Part shown: piece by piece, positions 24,281 to 34,182 of the stretch
Layout: each line of letters starts with the position of its first letter
Position numbering within the stretch: position 1 is the stretch's first letter
DNA from: JAWQFO01 sp033436665
Lineage (GTDB): Bacteria > Pseudomonadota > Alphaproteobacteria > Rhodobacterales > Rhodobacteraceae
Length of the DNA: 64,000 bases
Direction: 5' to 3'
Assembly (NCBI RefSeq): GCF_033436665.1
Contig: NZ_JAWQFO010000006.1
Location: 186,001 to 250,000, forward strand
Translations under genes and position numbers: made by a program
The notes under the pieces: model-generated
The model's input: the letters and a program-made list of their open reading frames with translations, nothing else
Told to the model about the DNA's origin: nothing
The model's database searches: none

Positions 24281-26011
24281 ATGCCTAAACGCCCCGAAGA
24301 TCTCCGCTCCGCCCGGTGGTTCGCGCCCGACGACCTGCGCTCGATGGGCCACCGCTCGCGGGCGATGCAGATGGGGCTCGACGGCGAGGACTGGGAGGGC
24401 AAGCCGGTCATCGCAATCATCAACACCTGGTCGGATCTCTCGCCCTGTCACCACCACCTGCGCGACCGGGCCGAGTTCGTGCGCAAGGGCATCCTTCAGG
24501 CCGGCGGCATGCCCGCCGAGCTGCCGGTGCACGATTTCTCGGAACAGTTCCTGAAGCCGACCTCGATGCTTTACCGCAACATGGGCGCGATGGAGGTGGA
24601 GGAGACGCTGCGCTCGCACCCTGTCGATGGGGTCGTGCTGCTGGGCGGTTGCGACAAGTCCACGCCGGCGCTGATCATGGGCGCGCTCAGCATGGGCCTG
24701 CCCTTCATCTTCCTGCCCGCCGGCGCAATGCTGCGCGGAAACTACGCCGGGCAAAAGCTGGGATCGGGCACCGATATCTGGAAATACTGGGACGAACGCC
24801 GCGCCGGCACCATCGGCAAGGAGCAATGGGACGGCGTGCAGGGCGGCATCGCGCGCAGCTACGGCACCTGCATGACGATGGGCACCGCCTCGACCATGAT
24901 GTCGATCGCCGAGGCCTTCGGGCTGACCCTGCCCGGCGCGTCCTCGATTCCGGCGCCGGACGCCGGGCACAAGCGTATGTCGGCGGCCTGCGGGCGGCGC
25001 ATCGTCGAGATGGTCTGGGAGGACCTGACGCCCGACAGGATCGTGACCCGCGCCGCGACCGCCAACGCCACCGCCGTCGCGATGGCGACCGGCTGTTCGA
25101 CCAACGCCATCATCCACCTGATTGCGATGGCCGGCCGGGCCGGGATCGACTGGCAGCTCGACGACCTCGACCGGATTGGGCACGAGGTGCCGGTGCTGGC
25201 GAACATTCGGCCTTCCGGCAAAGACTACCTGATGGAGGATTTCTACTACGCCGGCGGCCTGCCCGCGCTGATGGCCGAGATGCGTGACCGGCTCGACCTC
25301 TCGGCCCTGACGGTGAACGGGAAGACGCTGGGCGAGAACATCGAAGGCGCGGTCAATTACAACGACGACGTGATCCGCCCGCTCTCGAATCCGGTCTATC
25401 ACGAAGGATCGCTTGCCGTGCTGCGCGGCAACCTCGCGCCCGACGGGGCGGTCATCAAGCCCGCCGCCTGCGACCCGAAGTTCCACCGTCATCGCGGCCC
25501 CGCCATCGTCGCCGACAGCTATCCCGAGCTGAAGAAGATCATCAGCGATCCCGATTACCCGATGACGCCCGATCACGTGATGGTGCTGCGCAACGCGGGC
25601 CCACAGGGCGGGCCTGGGATGCCGGAATGGGGCATGATCCCGATGCCGCAGGCGCTGCTGAAAGACGGGCACCGCGACATGGTCCGGCTGAGCGACGCGC
25701 GCATGTCCGGCACCTCCTACGGCGCCTGCATTCTGCATGTCGCGCCCGAAGCCTTCGTCGGCGGGCCTCTGGCACTGATCGAGACCGGCGACATCATCGA
25801 ACTCGACGTGCCGAACCGGATACTGCGGGTCGACCTCTCGGACGCGGAACTGGCGCGGCGGAGCGAGAACTGGTCGCAGCCGGAGCCGCGCTATGAACGC
25901 GGCTACGGCTACATGTTCTCCAAGCACATCGAACAGGCCGACAAGGGTTGCGACTTCGACTTCCTGCGCACCGACTTCGGCAAGCCGGTGCCAGAGCCCG
26001 ACATCTTCTGA
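24281..26011 (+). CDS. IlvD/Edd-family sugar-acid dehydratase
   Basis: A 576-residue iron-sulfur dehydratase. The three cluster cysteines expected from L-arabinonate/D-xylonate dehydratases are present: Cys56 (SPCHHH), Cys124 (GGCDKS) and Cys197 (YGTCMTMG). Known reactions of the group remove water from aldonic acids to give 2-keto-3-deoxy acids. Length and motifs are closer to pentonate dehydratases than to IlvD itself, and no branched-chain genes are near. It is cotranscribed with the TRAP importer and divergent from gntR-kdgD, so import, dehydration and a KdgD step seem linked. Exact substrate is unknown. It converges on the ABC permease gene with 4 bp between stops. Confidence 0.88.
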   Translation: MPKRPEDLRSARWFAPDDLRSMGHRSRAMQMGLDGEDWEGKPVIAIINTWSDLSPCHHHLRDRAEFVRKGILQAGGMPAELPVHDFSEQFLKPTSMLYRNMGAMEVEETLRSHPVDGVVLLGGCDKSTPALIMGALSMGLPFIFLPAGAMLRGNYAGQKLGSGTDIWKYWDERRAGTIGKEQWDGVQGGIARSYGTCMTMGTASTMMSIAEAFGLTLPGASSIPAPDAGHKRMSAACGRRIVEMVWEDLTPDRIVTRAATANATAVAMATGCSTNAIIHLIAMAGRAGIDWQLDDLDRIGHEVPVLANIRPSGKDYLMEDFYYAGGLPALMAEMRDRLDLSALTVNGKTLGENIEGAVNYNDDVIRPLSNPVYHEGSLAVLRGNLAPDGAVIKPAACDPKFHRHRGPAIVADSYPELKKIISDPDYPMTPDHVMVLRNAGPQGGPGMPEWGMIPMPQALLKDGHRDMVRLSDARMSGTSYGACILHVAPEAFVGGPLALIETGDIIELDVPNRILRVDLSDAELARRSENWSQPEPRYERGYGYMFSKHIEQADKGCDFDFLRTDFGKPVPEPDIF

Positions 26012-26015
26012 GGCG

Positions 26016-27001
26016 TCAGGTCTTGTTCAGGCGGTACTCGGCGAGGAACACCGCAAGGATCAACAGCGTGCCCTTGGCGAGCATCTGGTAGAAGGTCGGC
26101 ACCGCCGTCAGGATCATGCCGTTGTTGAGCACGCCGATGATCGCGACGCCCAGCAGCGCCCCGATCACCGTGCCGCGCCCGCCCTGCATCGCACAACCGC
26201 CGAGGAAGGCCGCCGTGATCGCCTCGAGCTCGAGCCCGTCGGACCCCGAGATCGGTTGCCCCGACCCGGTGCGCGCCGCCAGAAGCACGCCGCCGATGCC
26301 GGCCATGACGCCCGAGACGATATAGATCGCCACCCGGTAGCGCGGGATGTTGAGACCCGAAAGCCGCGCCACCACCGGGTTGCCCCCGATGGCATAGTAG
26401 TTCCGCCCGACGATGCTCTTGTGCATGAAGACGTAGAACCCCGCGGCAACCGCCATGAGGATCCACAGCGGCACCGGCAGGCCGAGGATGCGGCCGGTGC
26501 CGATCCAGCGGAAGGCGTCGCTGAAGATCGAGATCGACTGCCCGTCCGAAAGGATGAAGGCGATCCCGCGAAAGATCGCCATCGTCCCAAGCGTCACGAT
26601 CACCGCGTTGATCCGCCCGTAGGTGACCAGAAGCCCGTTCACCAGCCCCGCCAGCGCCCCGACGACAAGGCCTGCCACGATACCGGCTCCGGCCAACCCC
26701 GTCGACTGGATCGCCATGGCGGTCGCCACCGTCGTCAGCCCAACGATGGAGCCGACCGAGATGTCGAGCCCGCCCGAGACGATCACACCAGTCTGCGAGA
26801 TCGCCAGCACCCCGAGTATCGCCACACCCATGCCGATGTTGAGAAGGTTGCGCGCGGAAAAGAACACGTCGCCGCGCAGCACGCCGAAGATCACCAGAAG
26901 CGCGATCAGCGCCACCAGAAGGCTGATGTTGTGAATGCCGATGCGCTCGGCCATCCGGTGCAGCGCAAACCCGTCACGCCGCGAATTTGCAGTCTGATCG
27001 G

Positions 27002-27005
<4 letters not shown>
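26016..27005 (-). CDS. Ribose-type sugar ABC transporter permease
   Basis: A 329-residue inner-membrane permease of the BPD_transp_2/RbsC family. It carries the conserved TGVIVSGGLDISVGSIVG segment near residues 90-110 and GAVATV-like glycine-rich helices with GGRGTVIGALLGV near 270. It forms the sugar channel with the ATPase at 27002-28537 (4-bp overlap) and the binding protein at 28604-29566. It is the last gene of the GntR-led operon. Substrate is likely a monosaccharide such as a galactose- or arabinose-like sugar (inference from the enzymes). Confidence 0.93.
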
Positions 27006-28537
<1,532 letters not shown>

Positions 28538-28568
28538 GCGAACGCTCCCCCGTGTCTTGCGCGGATAA

Positions 28569-28594
28569 ACCGGGCGGCCTACTCGCCGCCCGGT
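28569..28594 (-). other. Intercistronic hairpin after the sugar-binding protein
   Basis: ACCGGGCGGC and GCCGCCCGGT form a perfect 10-bp stem around a 6-nt loop. It starts 10 nt after the binding-protein stop and ends before the ATPase start at 28537. On the minus strand it is followed by TTTATCC, a weak U-run. It probably acts as an attenuator and mRNA stabiliser. Confidence 0.5.
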
Positions 28595-28603
28595 CCGGTT
28601 TGC

Positions 28604-29566
28604 TCAGCCGCAGAGCTTGGCCTGGTAATCCCCGAAGTTGTCCATCGTGATGAACTCGGGGTCCGAATAGGTCGTCATCGGCAGCTCCTGCCCGTCCTTG
28701 ATCGCGGCCAGCAACAGCGTCACCGCGTCGCGGCCGTGATTGGCCGAGTTCAGCCACATGGTGCCGCGGTAGGCCGAGGCACGCCCGTTGCCGAAGGCGT
28801 CGCAGGCGCGGCTGCCGTCGATACCGATGCCGATGCCATTCTCCGCCGGGTAGCCCGAGTTCTCCATCGCCCGCGCCGCACCCAGCACGCCGTCGTCGTT
28901 GCAGGCATAGAAGATCCAGTGCTCGTACTGCGGGTTCGCGGTCATCGTCGTGGTCATCACGTCGATGGCATTGACCATCGTGTTGTCATAGGCCGCACGG
29001 ATGATCTGATCCTCGGTCAGGTCCGAGTTCGCGAGCAACGCCTGCTCGGCCCCGCCGTTGCGCTGCATGCAGGTGTCGGCCTTGCGGTCTTCGATCGAGA
29101 CGATGCCGACCGATCCCGCGTCCCAGCCGGCTTCTTCGTAGAACCCGGCCAGCTCCTCGCCCACGCGCTCGCCGATGGCGAAGGCGTTGAGCCCGACGTA
29201 AGGCACCGGGTTGCCGGCCTCGTCCTGGATGTCGTCGTCGACCGCGATCAGCGGCACGCCGGCCGCGGCGGCGCGCGCGGCGACCACAGGCCCCAGAGCC
29301 CGGTCCGGCACCACGATGGCGATGCCGTCGACCCCGTCGCCTATCATCGTGTCGAGCGTCGTGATCGTCAGATCCGCGTTGAACTGAACGTCCTGGCTGA
29401 CGAACTCCGCGCCGCCGGCCTCGGCGGCTTCGGCGGCACCGGCCACCTCGGCCACGAACCACGGATGGTCGCCCATCTTGTTGATATAGCCGATCTTCAG
29501 ATCGTCCTGCGCGAAGGCCGCCAGGGGCAGCAGCGCAGCGAGGGCTGTGGATGCAAGTCTCTTCAT
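28604..29566 (-). CDS. Sugar ABC transporter substrate-binding protein (RbsB-like)
   Basis: A 320-residue periplasmic binding protein with signal peptide (residues 1 to about 18, ending AAFAQ). The ATG at 29566 follows GGAGGTATC; the frame extends to 29644 without a ribosome site. The mature protein has the type-I periplasmic fold of pentose/hexose binders (DLKIGYINKMGDHPWF; GVDGIAIVVPD; GIGIDGSRACD). It supplies the permease/ATPase pair encoded downstream. The GntR, dehydratase and SDR genes in the same operon point to a sugar that is oxidised without phosphorylation. Confidence 0.93.
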   Translation of the reverse strand: MKRLASTALAALLPLAAFAQDDLKIGYINKMGDHPWFVAEVAGAAEAAEAGGAEFVSQDVQFNADLTITTLDTMIGDGVDGIAIVVPDRALGPVVAARAAAAGVPLIAVDDDIQDEAGNPVPYVGLNAFAIGERVGEELAGFYEEAGWDAGSVGIVSIEDRKADTCMQRNGGAEQALLANSDLTEDQIIRAAYDNTMVNAIDVMTTTMTANPQYEHWIFYACNDDGVLGAARAMENSGYPAENGIGIGIDGSRACDAFGNGRASAYRGTMWLNSANHGRDAVTLLLAAIKDGQELPMTTYSDPEFITMDNFGDYQAKLCG

Positions 29567-29591
29567 TTTGATACCTCCCATGTATCGCGTG

Positions 29592-30353
29592 TCAGTCGTG
29601 AAAAAGAACGGATCGCCCGCCGTCGATGACGATCGCCTCGGCATTGATGAAGGGCGCCTCGTCCGAGGCGAGGAAAACGGCCGTCATCGCCACCTCGTCG
29701 GGGCTACCGATGCGGCGCGGCGGGTGCAGCTCCTCGGCCTTTCGGCGTTCGGCGGCCGGATCGTCGAAACCGGCCCAGTAGGTCTGCGCGATTTCGGTGT
29801 CGATATAGCCGGGTGCGATGGCGTTCACCCGGATGCCTTCGGCGGCGTATTCGATGCCCAGAGCGCGGGTCAGGCCGATCAGCCCGTGCTTGGCTACCGG
29901 GTAGGGAAAGCAGTGCGGGATGATCTTGAACCCGTGCGCGCTGGCGATGTTGACCACCGCGCCCGACGCCTGCCGGCGCATGGCGGGCAGCACCGCCTCG
30001 GTCATCGCCCAGCAGGCCTCGAGGTCGAGCGCCATGCAGCGCGCCCATTCCGAACGCGGCATCTCGTGCGGCAGGTGAAAGACATTGGCCCCGGCGTTGT
30101 TGACCAGAATGTCGATGCGCCCATACCGATCCAGCGCGTGTGACGCTGCCGCATCCACGTCCTGCTGCCGGGTGACGTCGCATGGCACAAAGCTGCCGCC
30201 GATCTCCTCGGCCACGGCTTTCCCGGTCACCTCGTTGATCTCGGCGACAATGACCTGCGCTCCCTCGTCGGCGAAGCTGCGCGCAATGGCGGCTCCGATG
30301 CCCTGACCGGCGCCGGTCACGATGGCGATCTTGTCCTGCAGGCGTCCCGCCAT
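29592..30353 (-). CDS. Short-chain dehydrogenase/reductase (sugar dehydrogenase-like)
   Basis: A classical SDR of 253 residues. NAD(P) motif TGAGQGIG is near residues 13-20, NNAG near 87, and the catalytic Ser plus Y-P-V-A-K are in the SAHGF...YPVAK region near 135-155. The ATG at 30353 is chosen over the overlapping GTG at 30362; both are coupled to the upstream stop at 30359. It probably oxidises the imported sugar to a lactone, or an intermediate after dehydration, in the same operon as the galactonate-dehydratase-like gene. Exact substrate unknown. Confidence 0.87.
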   Translation of the reverse strand: MAGRLQDKIAIVTGAGQGIGAAIARSFADEGAQVIVAEINEVTGKAVAEEIGGSFVPCDVTRQQDVDAAASHALDRYGRIDILVNNAGANVFHLPHEMPRSEWARCMALDLEACWAMTEAVLPAMRRQASGAVVNIASAHGFKIIPHCFPYPVAKHGLIGLTRALGIEYAAEGIRVNAIAPGYIDTEIAQTYWAGFDDPAAERRKAEELHPPRRIGSPDEVAMTAVFLASDEAPFINAEAIVIDGGRSVLFHD

Positions 30354-30358
30354 GGCGC

Positions 30359-31531
30359 TCACCAGTCCGCGATGGTGCCGTCAGGCAGCACCGCGTTGCG
30401 GGTGTGCAGGATTTCCTGCGCGAAGGGGTGACGGGCGATCTCGGCCTCGTTCACCTCGATGCCGAGCCCCGGCGCCTCGGGTAGGTCCCAGCGTCCGGGC
30501 TTGCGGTCGATGGGCCAGGCCACGACGTCGTCGTACCACGGCACCGCGCCGACCATCTCTTCCTGGATGATGTGGTTCGGTGTCGAGATCCCGAAATGCA
30601 GCGCCGCAACGCCGGCAATCGGTCCCAGCGGGTTGTGCGGCGCCACGCCGATGCCCTGCGTCTCGCACTGCGCGGCGATCTTCTTGGCCTCCCACAGGCC
30701 ACCGACATGGCAGATGTCTGGCTGGGCGATGTGAAAAGCCCCGAGCTTGAGCGCCGCGTCGAAACCCGCGCGCCCGATCAGCCGCTCTCCGGCGGCGATG
30801 GTGACCGGCGAGGTCCGTGCCAACTCGGCGCAGGCCTCGAGGTTCTCCGGTGGCACCGGTTCCTCGGCGAACAGCGGCCGGGCCGGTGCGATCGCCTTCA
30901 GGAAATCCCGCGCCAGCGTCGCCGAGGCGGGCCGCCCGTGAAAATCGACCATGATATCGACGTCCGGCCCAAGGGCCGAGCGCAGCTCGTCCATTGCCGC
31001 GCCGACCGTGTCGATGGCGCGGATCGGTGCGGTGTAGTGGGCATAAGGGATAGAGACCACCTTGACCGCGCCATAGCCCGCCTGCACGACCGCCCTGCCC
31101 CGCTCGACCAGTTCCGCGGACCCTTCGGTTTCATAGACCGACGTCATGCTGCCCATGCCGAGATGCGTGTAGGTACGCAGGTGGCTGCGGCACTGGCCGC
31201 CGAGCAGGCGCCAGACCGGCGTGTCGAGCGACTTGCCCAGGATGTCCCAAAGCGCGATCTCGATGCCGCTGATCGCGGACATGCCGATCACGCCCATGCG
31301 CCAGAAACCGTGCCGGGTCATGATCTGGAAACACTGCTCGATGTTGCGCGGATCCTCTCCGACCAGCAGCGGCGCGATGTCCTCGATGGCTCCGGTGACG
31401 GCGCGGGTCTTCCATTCGAGCGTGGCCTCGCCCCAGCCGCAAAGCCCCGGCACATCGGTGTCGACGCGCACGAAGATCCAGTTGCGCATCTCCGCGTTGC
31501 AGATCGTCGCCGTGATCCCGGTGATCTTCAT
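30359..31531 (-). CDS. Enolase-superfamily sugar-acid dehydratase, galactonate dehydratase-like
   Basis: A 390-residue mandelate-racemase-subgroup protein. The DgoD-type ligand set is visible: VDFHGR (Asp and His), FAEEPV (Glu), AAGERL (Glu), APHNPLGP (His) and IIQEE (Glu), in the expected order. In known DgoD enzymes D-galactonate is dehydrated to 2-keto-3-deoxygalactonate; related enzymes use gluconate, mannonate or arabinonate. The gene overlaps the GntR stop by 4 bp and precedes the SDR. No kinase (DgoK) or aldolase (DgoA) is nearby, so dgoD is not assigned. Confidence 0.85.
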   Translation of the reverse strand: MKITGITATICNAEMRNWIFVRVDTDVPGLCGWGEATLEWKTRAVTGAIEDIAPLLVGEDPRNIEQCFQIMTRHGFWRMGVIGMSAISGIEIALWDILGKSLDTPVWRLLGGQCRSHLRTYTHLGMGSMTSVYETEGSAELVERGRAVVQAGYGAVKVVSIPYAHYTAPIRAIDTVGAAMDELRSALGPDVDIMVDFHGRPASATLARDFLKAIAPARPLFAEEPVPPENLEACAELARTSPVTIAAGERLIGRAGFDAALKLGAFHIAQPDICHVGGLWEAKKIAAQCETQGIGVAPHNPLGPIAGVAALHFGISTPNHIIQEEMVGAVPWYDDVVAWPIDRKPGRWDLPEAPGLGIEVNEAEIARHPFAQEILHTRNAVLPDGTIADW

Positions 31532-32301
31532 GCGTCGCCTCTCCTCGCGCCGTCGATTTCACCGCGCATCTGCTCCATGTCGCGCCGCGCCAGCGCGATC
31601 AGGTCGCGCATCGCGGCCTCTGCGGCATCGGGCTGGCGCATCCGGATCGCCTCGAGCACCTTGCGGTGCATTTCGAGGGCATCCTCGAAGGACTGCGTGG
31701 CCCGGTTGGTCTTGCGGAAGCTGGCCAGCAGGGCCGCGCGGATCGCGATGCCGAACTGCGCGAAGACCCAGTTGCCGCTCGCCTCGATGATCGCGGTGTG
31801 AAAATCGAGGTCGGCCTGGCTCCAGGTCTCGTTGTCGCGCCTGCTGGCTTCGACCATCGCCTCAAAGGCTTCGGCCGCGCGCAGCAGCGCCCGGTTCCCG
31901 GCATTCTGCGCAGCGGCGCGCGCGGCGGCGGGCTCCAGCACCTCGCGCGCCTCGAGAAGCGCGCGGTAGAAGTCGAAGTCCTGCGGATGATCGAGCGCCG
32001 CGTCGAGAACCACCGGATCGAGCATGTTCCAGGATGCGCGCGGCATGACCAGCGTTCCGGCGCGCGGACGCGACCGGATCAGACCCTGCGCCACCATGTG
32101 CTGCATCGTTTCGCGCAGCGTCGTGCGACTGACGCCGAAACGCGCGATCAGGTCGGCTTCGGGCGGCAGCAATTCGCCCTCGGGCATTTCGCCGGTGACG
32201 ATCGCGCCGACGAACTCACGCAGGCAGCCCGACATCACGCGCCGTCCCTGGCTTGCGGCATCGGACGACAGTCGCGTCCCGGGGGCCGTGTCCTGATCCA
32301 T
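31528..32301 (-). CDS. GntR/FCD-family transcriptional regulator
   Basis: A 257-residue regulator. The winged HTH lies at about residues 28-90 (PPEADLIARFGVSRTTLRETMQHMVAQGL) and an FCD domain at about 110-240. It is the first gene of the operon gntR, dehydratase, SDR, binding protein, ATPase, permease, with a 4-bp overlap to the dehydratase. It is therefore probably autoregulated. The repeats at 32350-32384 upstream are the likely operator. Confidence 0.92.
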   Translation of the reverse strand: MDQDTAPGTRLSSDAASQGRRVMSGCLREFVGAIVTGEMPEGELLPPEADLIARFGVSRTTLRETMQHMVAQGLIRSRPRAGTLVMPRASWNMLDPVVLDAALDHPQDFDFYRALLEAREVLEPAAARAAAQNAGNRALLRAAEAFEAMVEASRRDNETWSQADLDFHTAIIEASGNWVFAQFGIAIRAALLASFRKTNRATQSFEDALEMHRKVLEAIRMRQPDAAEAAMRDLIALARRDMEQMRGEIDGARRGDA

Positions 32302-32349
32302 GATGTTCCGCGCACCTCCTGCCCGGCACCGGCCGGGTATGCACTCGTT

Positions 32350-32384
32350 AATAGATACTATTTATTTCATTATCAATACTATTT
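32350..32384. promoter_or_regulatory. AT-rich operator repeats upstream of GntR operon
   Basis: ATACTATTT occurs twice, at 32355-32363 and 32376-32384, 21 bp apart (two helical turns). The first is part of a perfect short dyad AATAG-ATA-CTATT (32350-32362). This is the least GC-rich stretch in the window and lies 49-83 bp before the GntR start. Likely promoter/operator of the 32301-26016 operon. Confidence 0.5.
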
Positions 32385-32460
32385 TTGCAGAATTAAATCC
32401 TATCAATATGAACTACGCGCGTGCGCCGAGCAGTTTTCACGTTGCCTCGGACACCTGTCC

Positions 32461-33357
32461 TCAGCCACCGAAGCGGTGGCAGGGAAGGCCGCGCACGCCC
32501 GGGGTCAGCGCGAAAAGACCCCCTTCTTCCGGGTGCGCGGCAAGGTGATCCGCGTCCATCGTGAACCGCGCCGAGGTCACGTAGAGCGTCGACAGGCCCG
32601 CCCCGCCGAAGGCACAGCTTGTCGGCCAGGAACAGGGCAACTCGACGATCCGGTCCAAACGGCCGTCAGGCGCGAACCGGGCCACGCAATGTCCGCCGAC
32701 CACGCGGCAGTTCCAGATGAAGCCCTCGGCATCGAGGCACGACCCATCAGGCAAGCCGCGCTCGAACCCGGACACGATGGTCCTGCGGTCCGACAGCATT
32801 CCGGTTTTTGCGTCGATGGCATAGGAATAAAGCGTGTTTTGCAGGGTGTCGGCGGTGATGAAGCGGCCGTCGTCCGTCCAGACCATCGTGTTGGTGATCC
32901 CGAAGCGGTCATCGCAAACGGCATCCACCGCGCCATCCGCGGTCACGCGGTAGAGCGCGCCGGTACTGGCCGTGATGTCCTTCGGAGCATCGTCCCGGGC
33001 GATGTTGTTCTGCATGGTGCCGACCCAGAACGCACCGTCGGGACCGACCACGCCCTCGTTCAGCCGGTTTTCGGGGCTCTCCGGTTCGACCTCGGCCAGC
33101 GTCTCGAAGCCTTCCGTGTAATCCCAGAGCGTGACGCGACGCTCGAGCCCGACGATCGCCCCGCCATCCGCCCGCAGCCCGATCGACGTCACGCGCCCTG
33201 GCGTCGGATACGTTTCGTGGCGCCCGTTTGCCGAGTCGAAGCGGTGCAGCCGCCGCCCGATGATGTCCACCCAGAAAAGGCAACCTTTCCGGTCGTCCCA
33301 GACAAGGCTTTCCCCGACGATATCGCGCGCGTCTACTGTCAGTGTCACACCAGACAT
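32461..33357 (-). CDS. SMP-30/gluconolactonase-family sugar lactonase
   Basis: A six-bladed beta-propeller lactonase of 298 residues. Metal-site residues of the family are visible: Glu in GESLVW (near 16), Asn in RLNEGVVG, Asn in GITNTMVW and Asp in LPDGSC. It hydrolyses an aldonolactone to the aldonic acid. A GGGAGGAT ribosome site precedes the ATG. It is divergent from the GntR gene at 33460 and 159 bp upstream of the other GntR operon. It is a natural partner to the SDRs and dehydratases of either sugar cluster. Confidence 0.9.
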   Translation of the reverse strand: MSGVTLTVDARDIVGESLVWDDRKGCLFWVDIIGRRLHRFDSANGRHETYPTPGRVTSIGLRADGGAIVGLERRVTLWDYTEGFETLAEVEPESPENRLNEGVVGPDGAFWVGTMQNNIARDDAPKDITASTGALYRVTADGAVDAVCDDRFGITNTMVWTDDGRFITADTLQNTLYSYAIDAKTGMLSDRRTIVSGFERGLPDGSCLDAEGFIWNCRVVGGHCVARFAPDGRLDRIVELPCSWPTSCAFGGAGLSTLYVTSARFTMDADHLAAHPEEGGLFALTPGVRGLPCHRFGG

Positions 33358-33377
33358 CCGATCCTCCCAAGAAATTC

Positions 33378-33407
33378 TTGACAGGAATGTTGGCGTTAAA
33401 ATATCAA
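33378..33407 (+). promoter_or_regulatory. Candidate sigma70-type promoter of the 33460-39812 operon
   Basis: A perfect TTGACA (33378-33383) is followed after 18 bp by TATCAA (33402-33407). Transcription would start near 33414, just before the GntR dyad at 33420-33436, which fits repression by roadblock. Confidence 0.45.
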
Positions 33408-33419
33408 AGGATCAAGCAT

Positions 33420-33436
33420 AACCTGTATGACAGGTT
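33420..33436. promoter_or_regulatory. Candidate GntR operator (perfect 7-bp dyad)
   Basis: AACCTGT-ATG-ACAGGTT, with a GT-N3-AC core matching FadR-type operators. The central ATG coincides with the most upstream possible start of the gntR gene. Lies immediately after the predicted transcription start. Confidence 0.6.
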
Positions 33437-33459
33437 TATTAGGAAGTGGTGACGATCGG

Positions 33460-34173
33460 ATGCAGGCGGACTTGCGAAGCGGCGGACCGGAAAACCTCGT
33501 GAGCACCACGGTCGGTGCGATCACCGCGCATATCCGCAACGAAGAGCTCGGACCCGGTGACCGGTTGCCAAGCGAGGCGCAGTTCTCGAAAGACCTCAGC
33601 GTGTCGCGCACCGTCGTACGTGAAGCCTTTCGGGCGTTGGCGGCGCTGCACCTGATCGACCTCAGCCCCGGCAAGCGTGCGGTCGTCGCCCAGCTTGACT
33701 ATGGGAGCATGTCGCTGCTCATCGAACACGGCGTGGTGACTGAGCAGATTACCGTGCAGCAGATCTACGATGTTCGGCGCACCATCGAAATCCGCACGGC
33801 GACCCTTGCGGCCCTGCGCCGCAGCGAGGCGCAGGGTCAGAAGATCGTTGAACTGGCCAAAGGCATGCAGGCCTCACGGGACGATACCCAGCGGCTGATG
33901 GAGCTCGACATCGCGTTGCATCTCGAGATCGCCAAGGCCGCAGCCAACCCGATCTTCGCGCTGATCGTCGGGGCCTTCGACGGCGTGACCCGGCAGACCT
34001 GGCCGATCGGCTGGCGCTCGCGCACGACAGAAGAACAGCAGGTCTTCATGCTCGACATCCACGTCCGCCTCGGCGAGGCCATCGCTGCCGGTGACCCGAC
34101 CACCGCGGCGGATCTCATGGCGAAGCATTTCGACGAATCCGTGCGCGCGCTGATCGCCGCCGGAATCTCCTGA
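33460..34173 (+). CDS. GntR/FadR-family transcriptional regulator
   Basis: A 237-residue regulator with this start; an in-frame ATG at 33427 would add 11 residues but lies at the centre of a perfect operator dyad. Neither start has an ideally spaced ribosome site, so the choice is tentative. HTH is at about residues 15-75 (LPSEAQFSKDLSVSRTVVREAFRALAAL) and the FCD domain at about 95-230. First gene of an operon with an enolase-superfamily dehydratase, a sugar ABC importer, an SDR and an aldose epimerase. Divergent from the lactonase, which it probably also controls. Confidence 0.88.
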   Translation: MQADLRSGGPENLVSTTVGAITAHIRNEELGPGDRLPSEAQFSKDLSVSRTVVREAFRALAALHLIDLSPGKRAVVAQLDYGSMSLLIEHGVVTEQITVQQIYDVRRTIEIRTATLAALRRSEAQGQKIVELAKGMQASRDDTQRLMELDIALHLEIAKAAANPIFALIVGAFDGVTRQTWPIGWRSRTTEEQQVFMLDIHVRLGEAIAAGDPTTAADLMAKHFDESVRALIAAGIS

Positions 34174-34182
34174 GGTGCTGCC

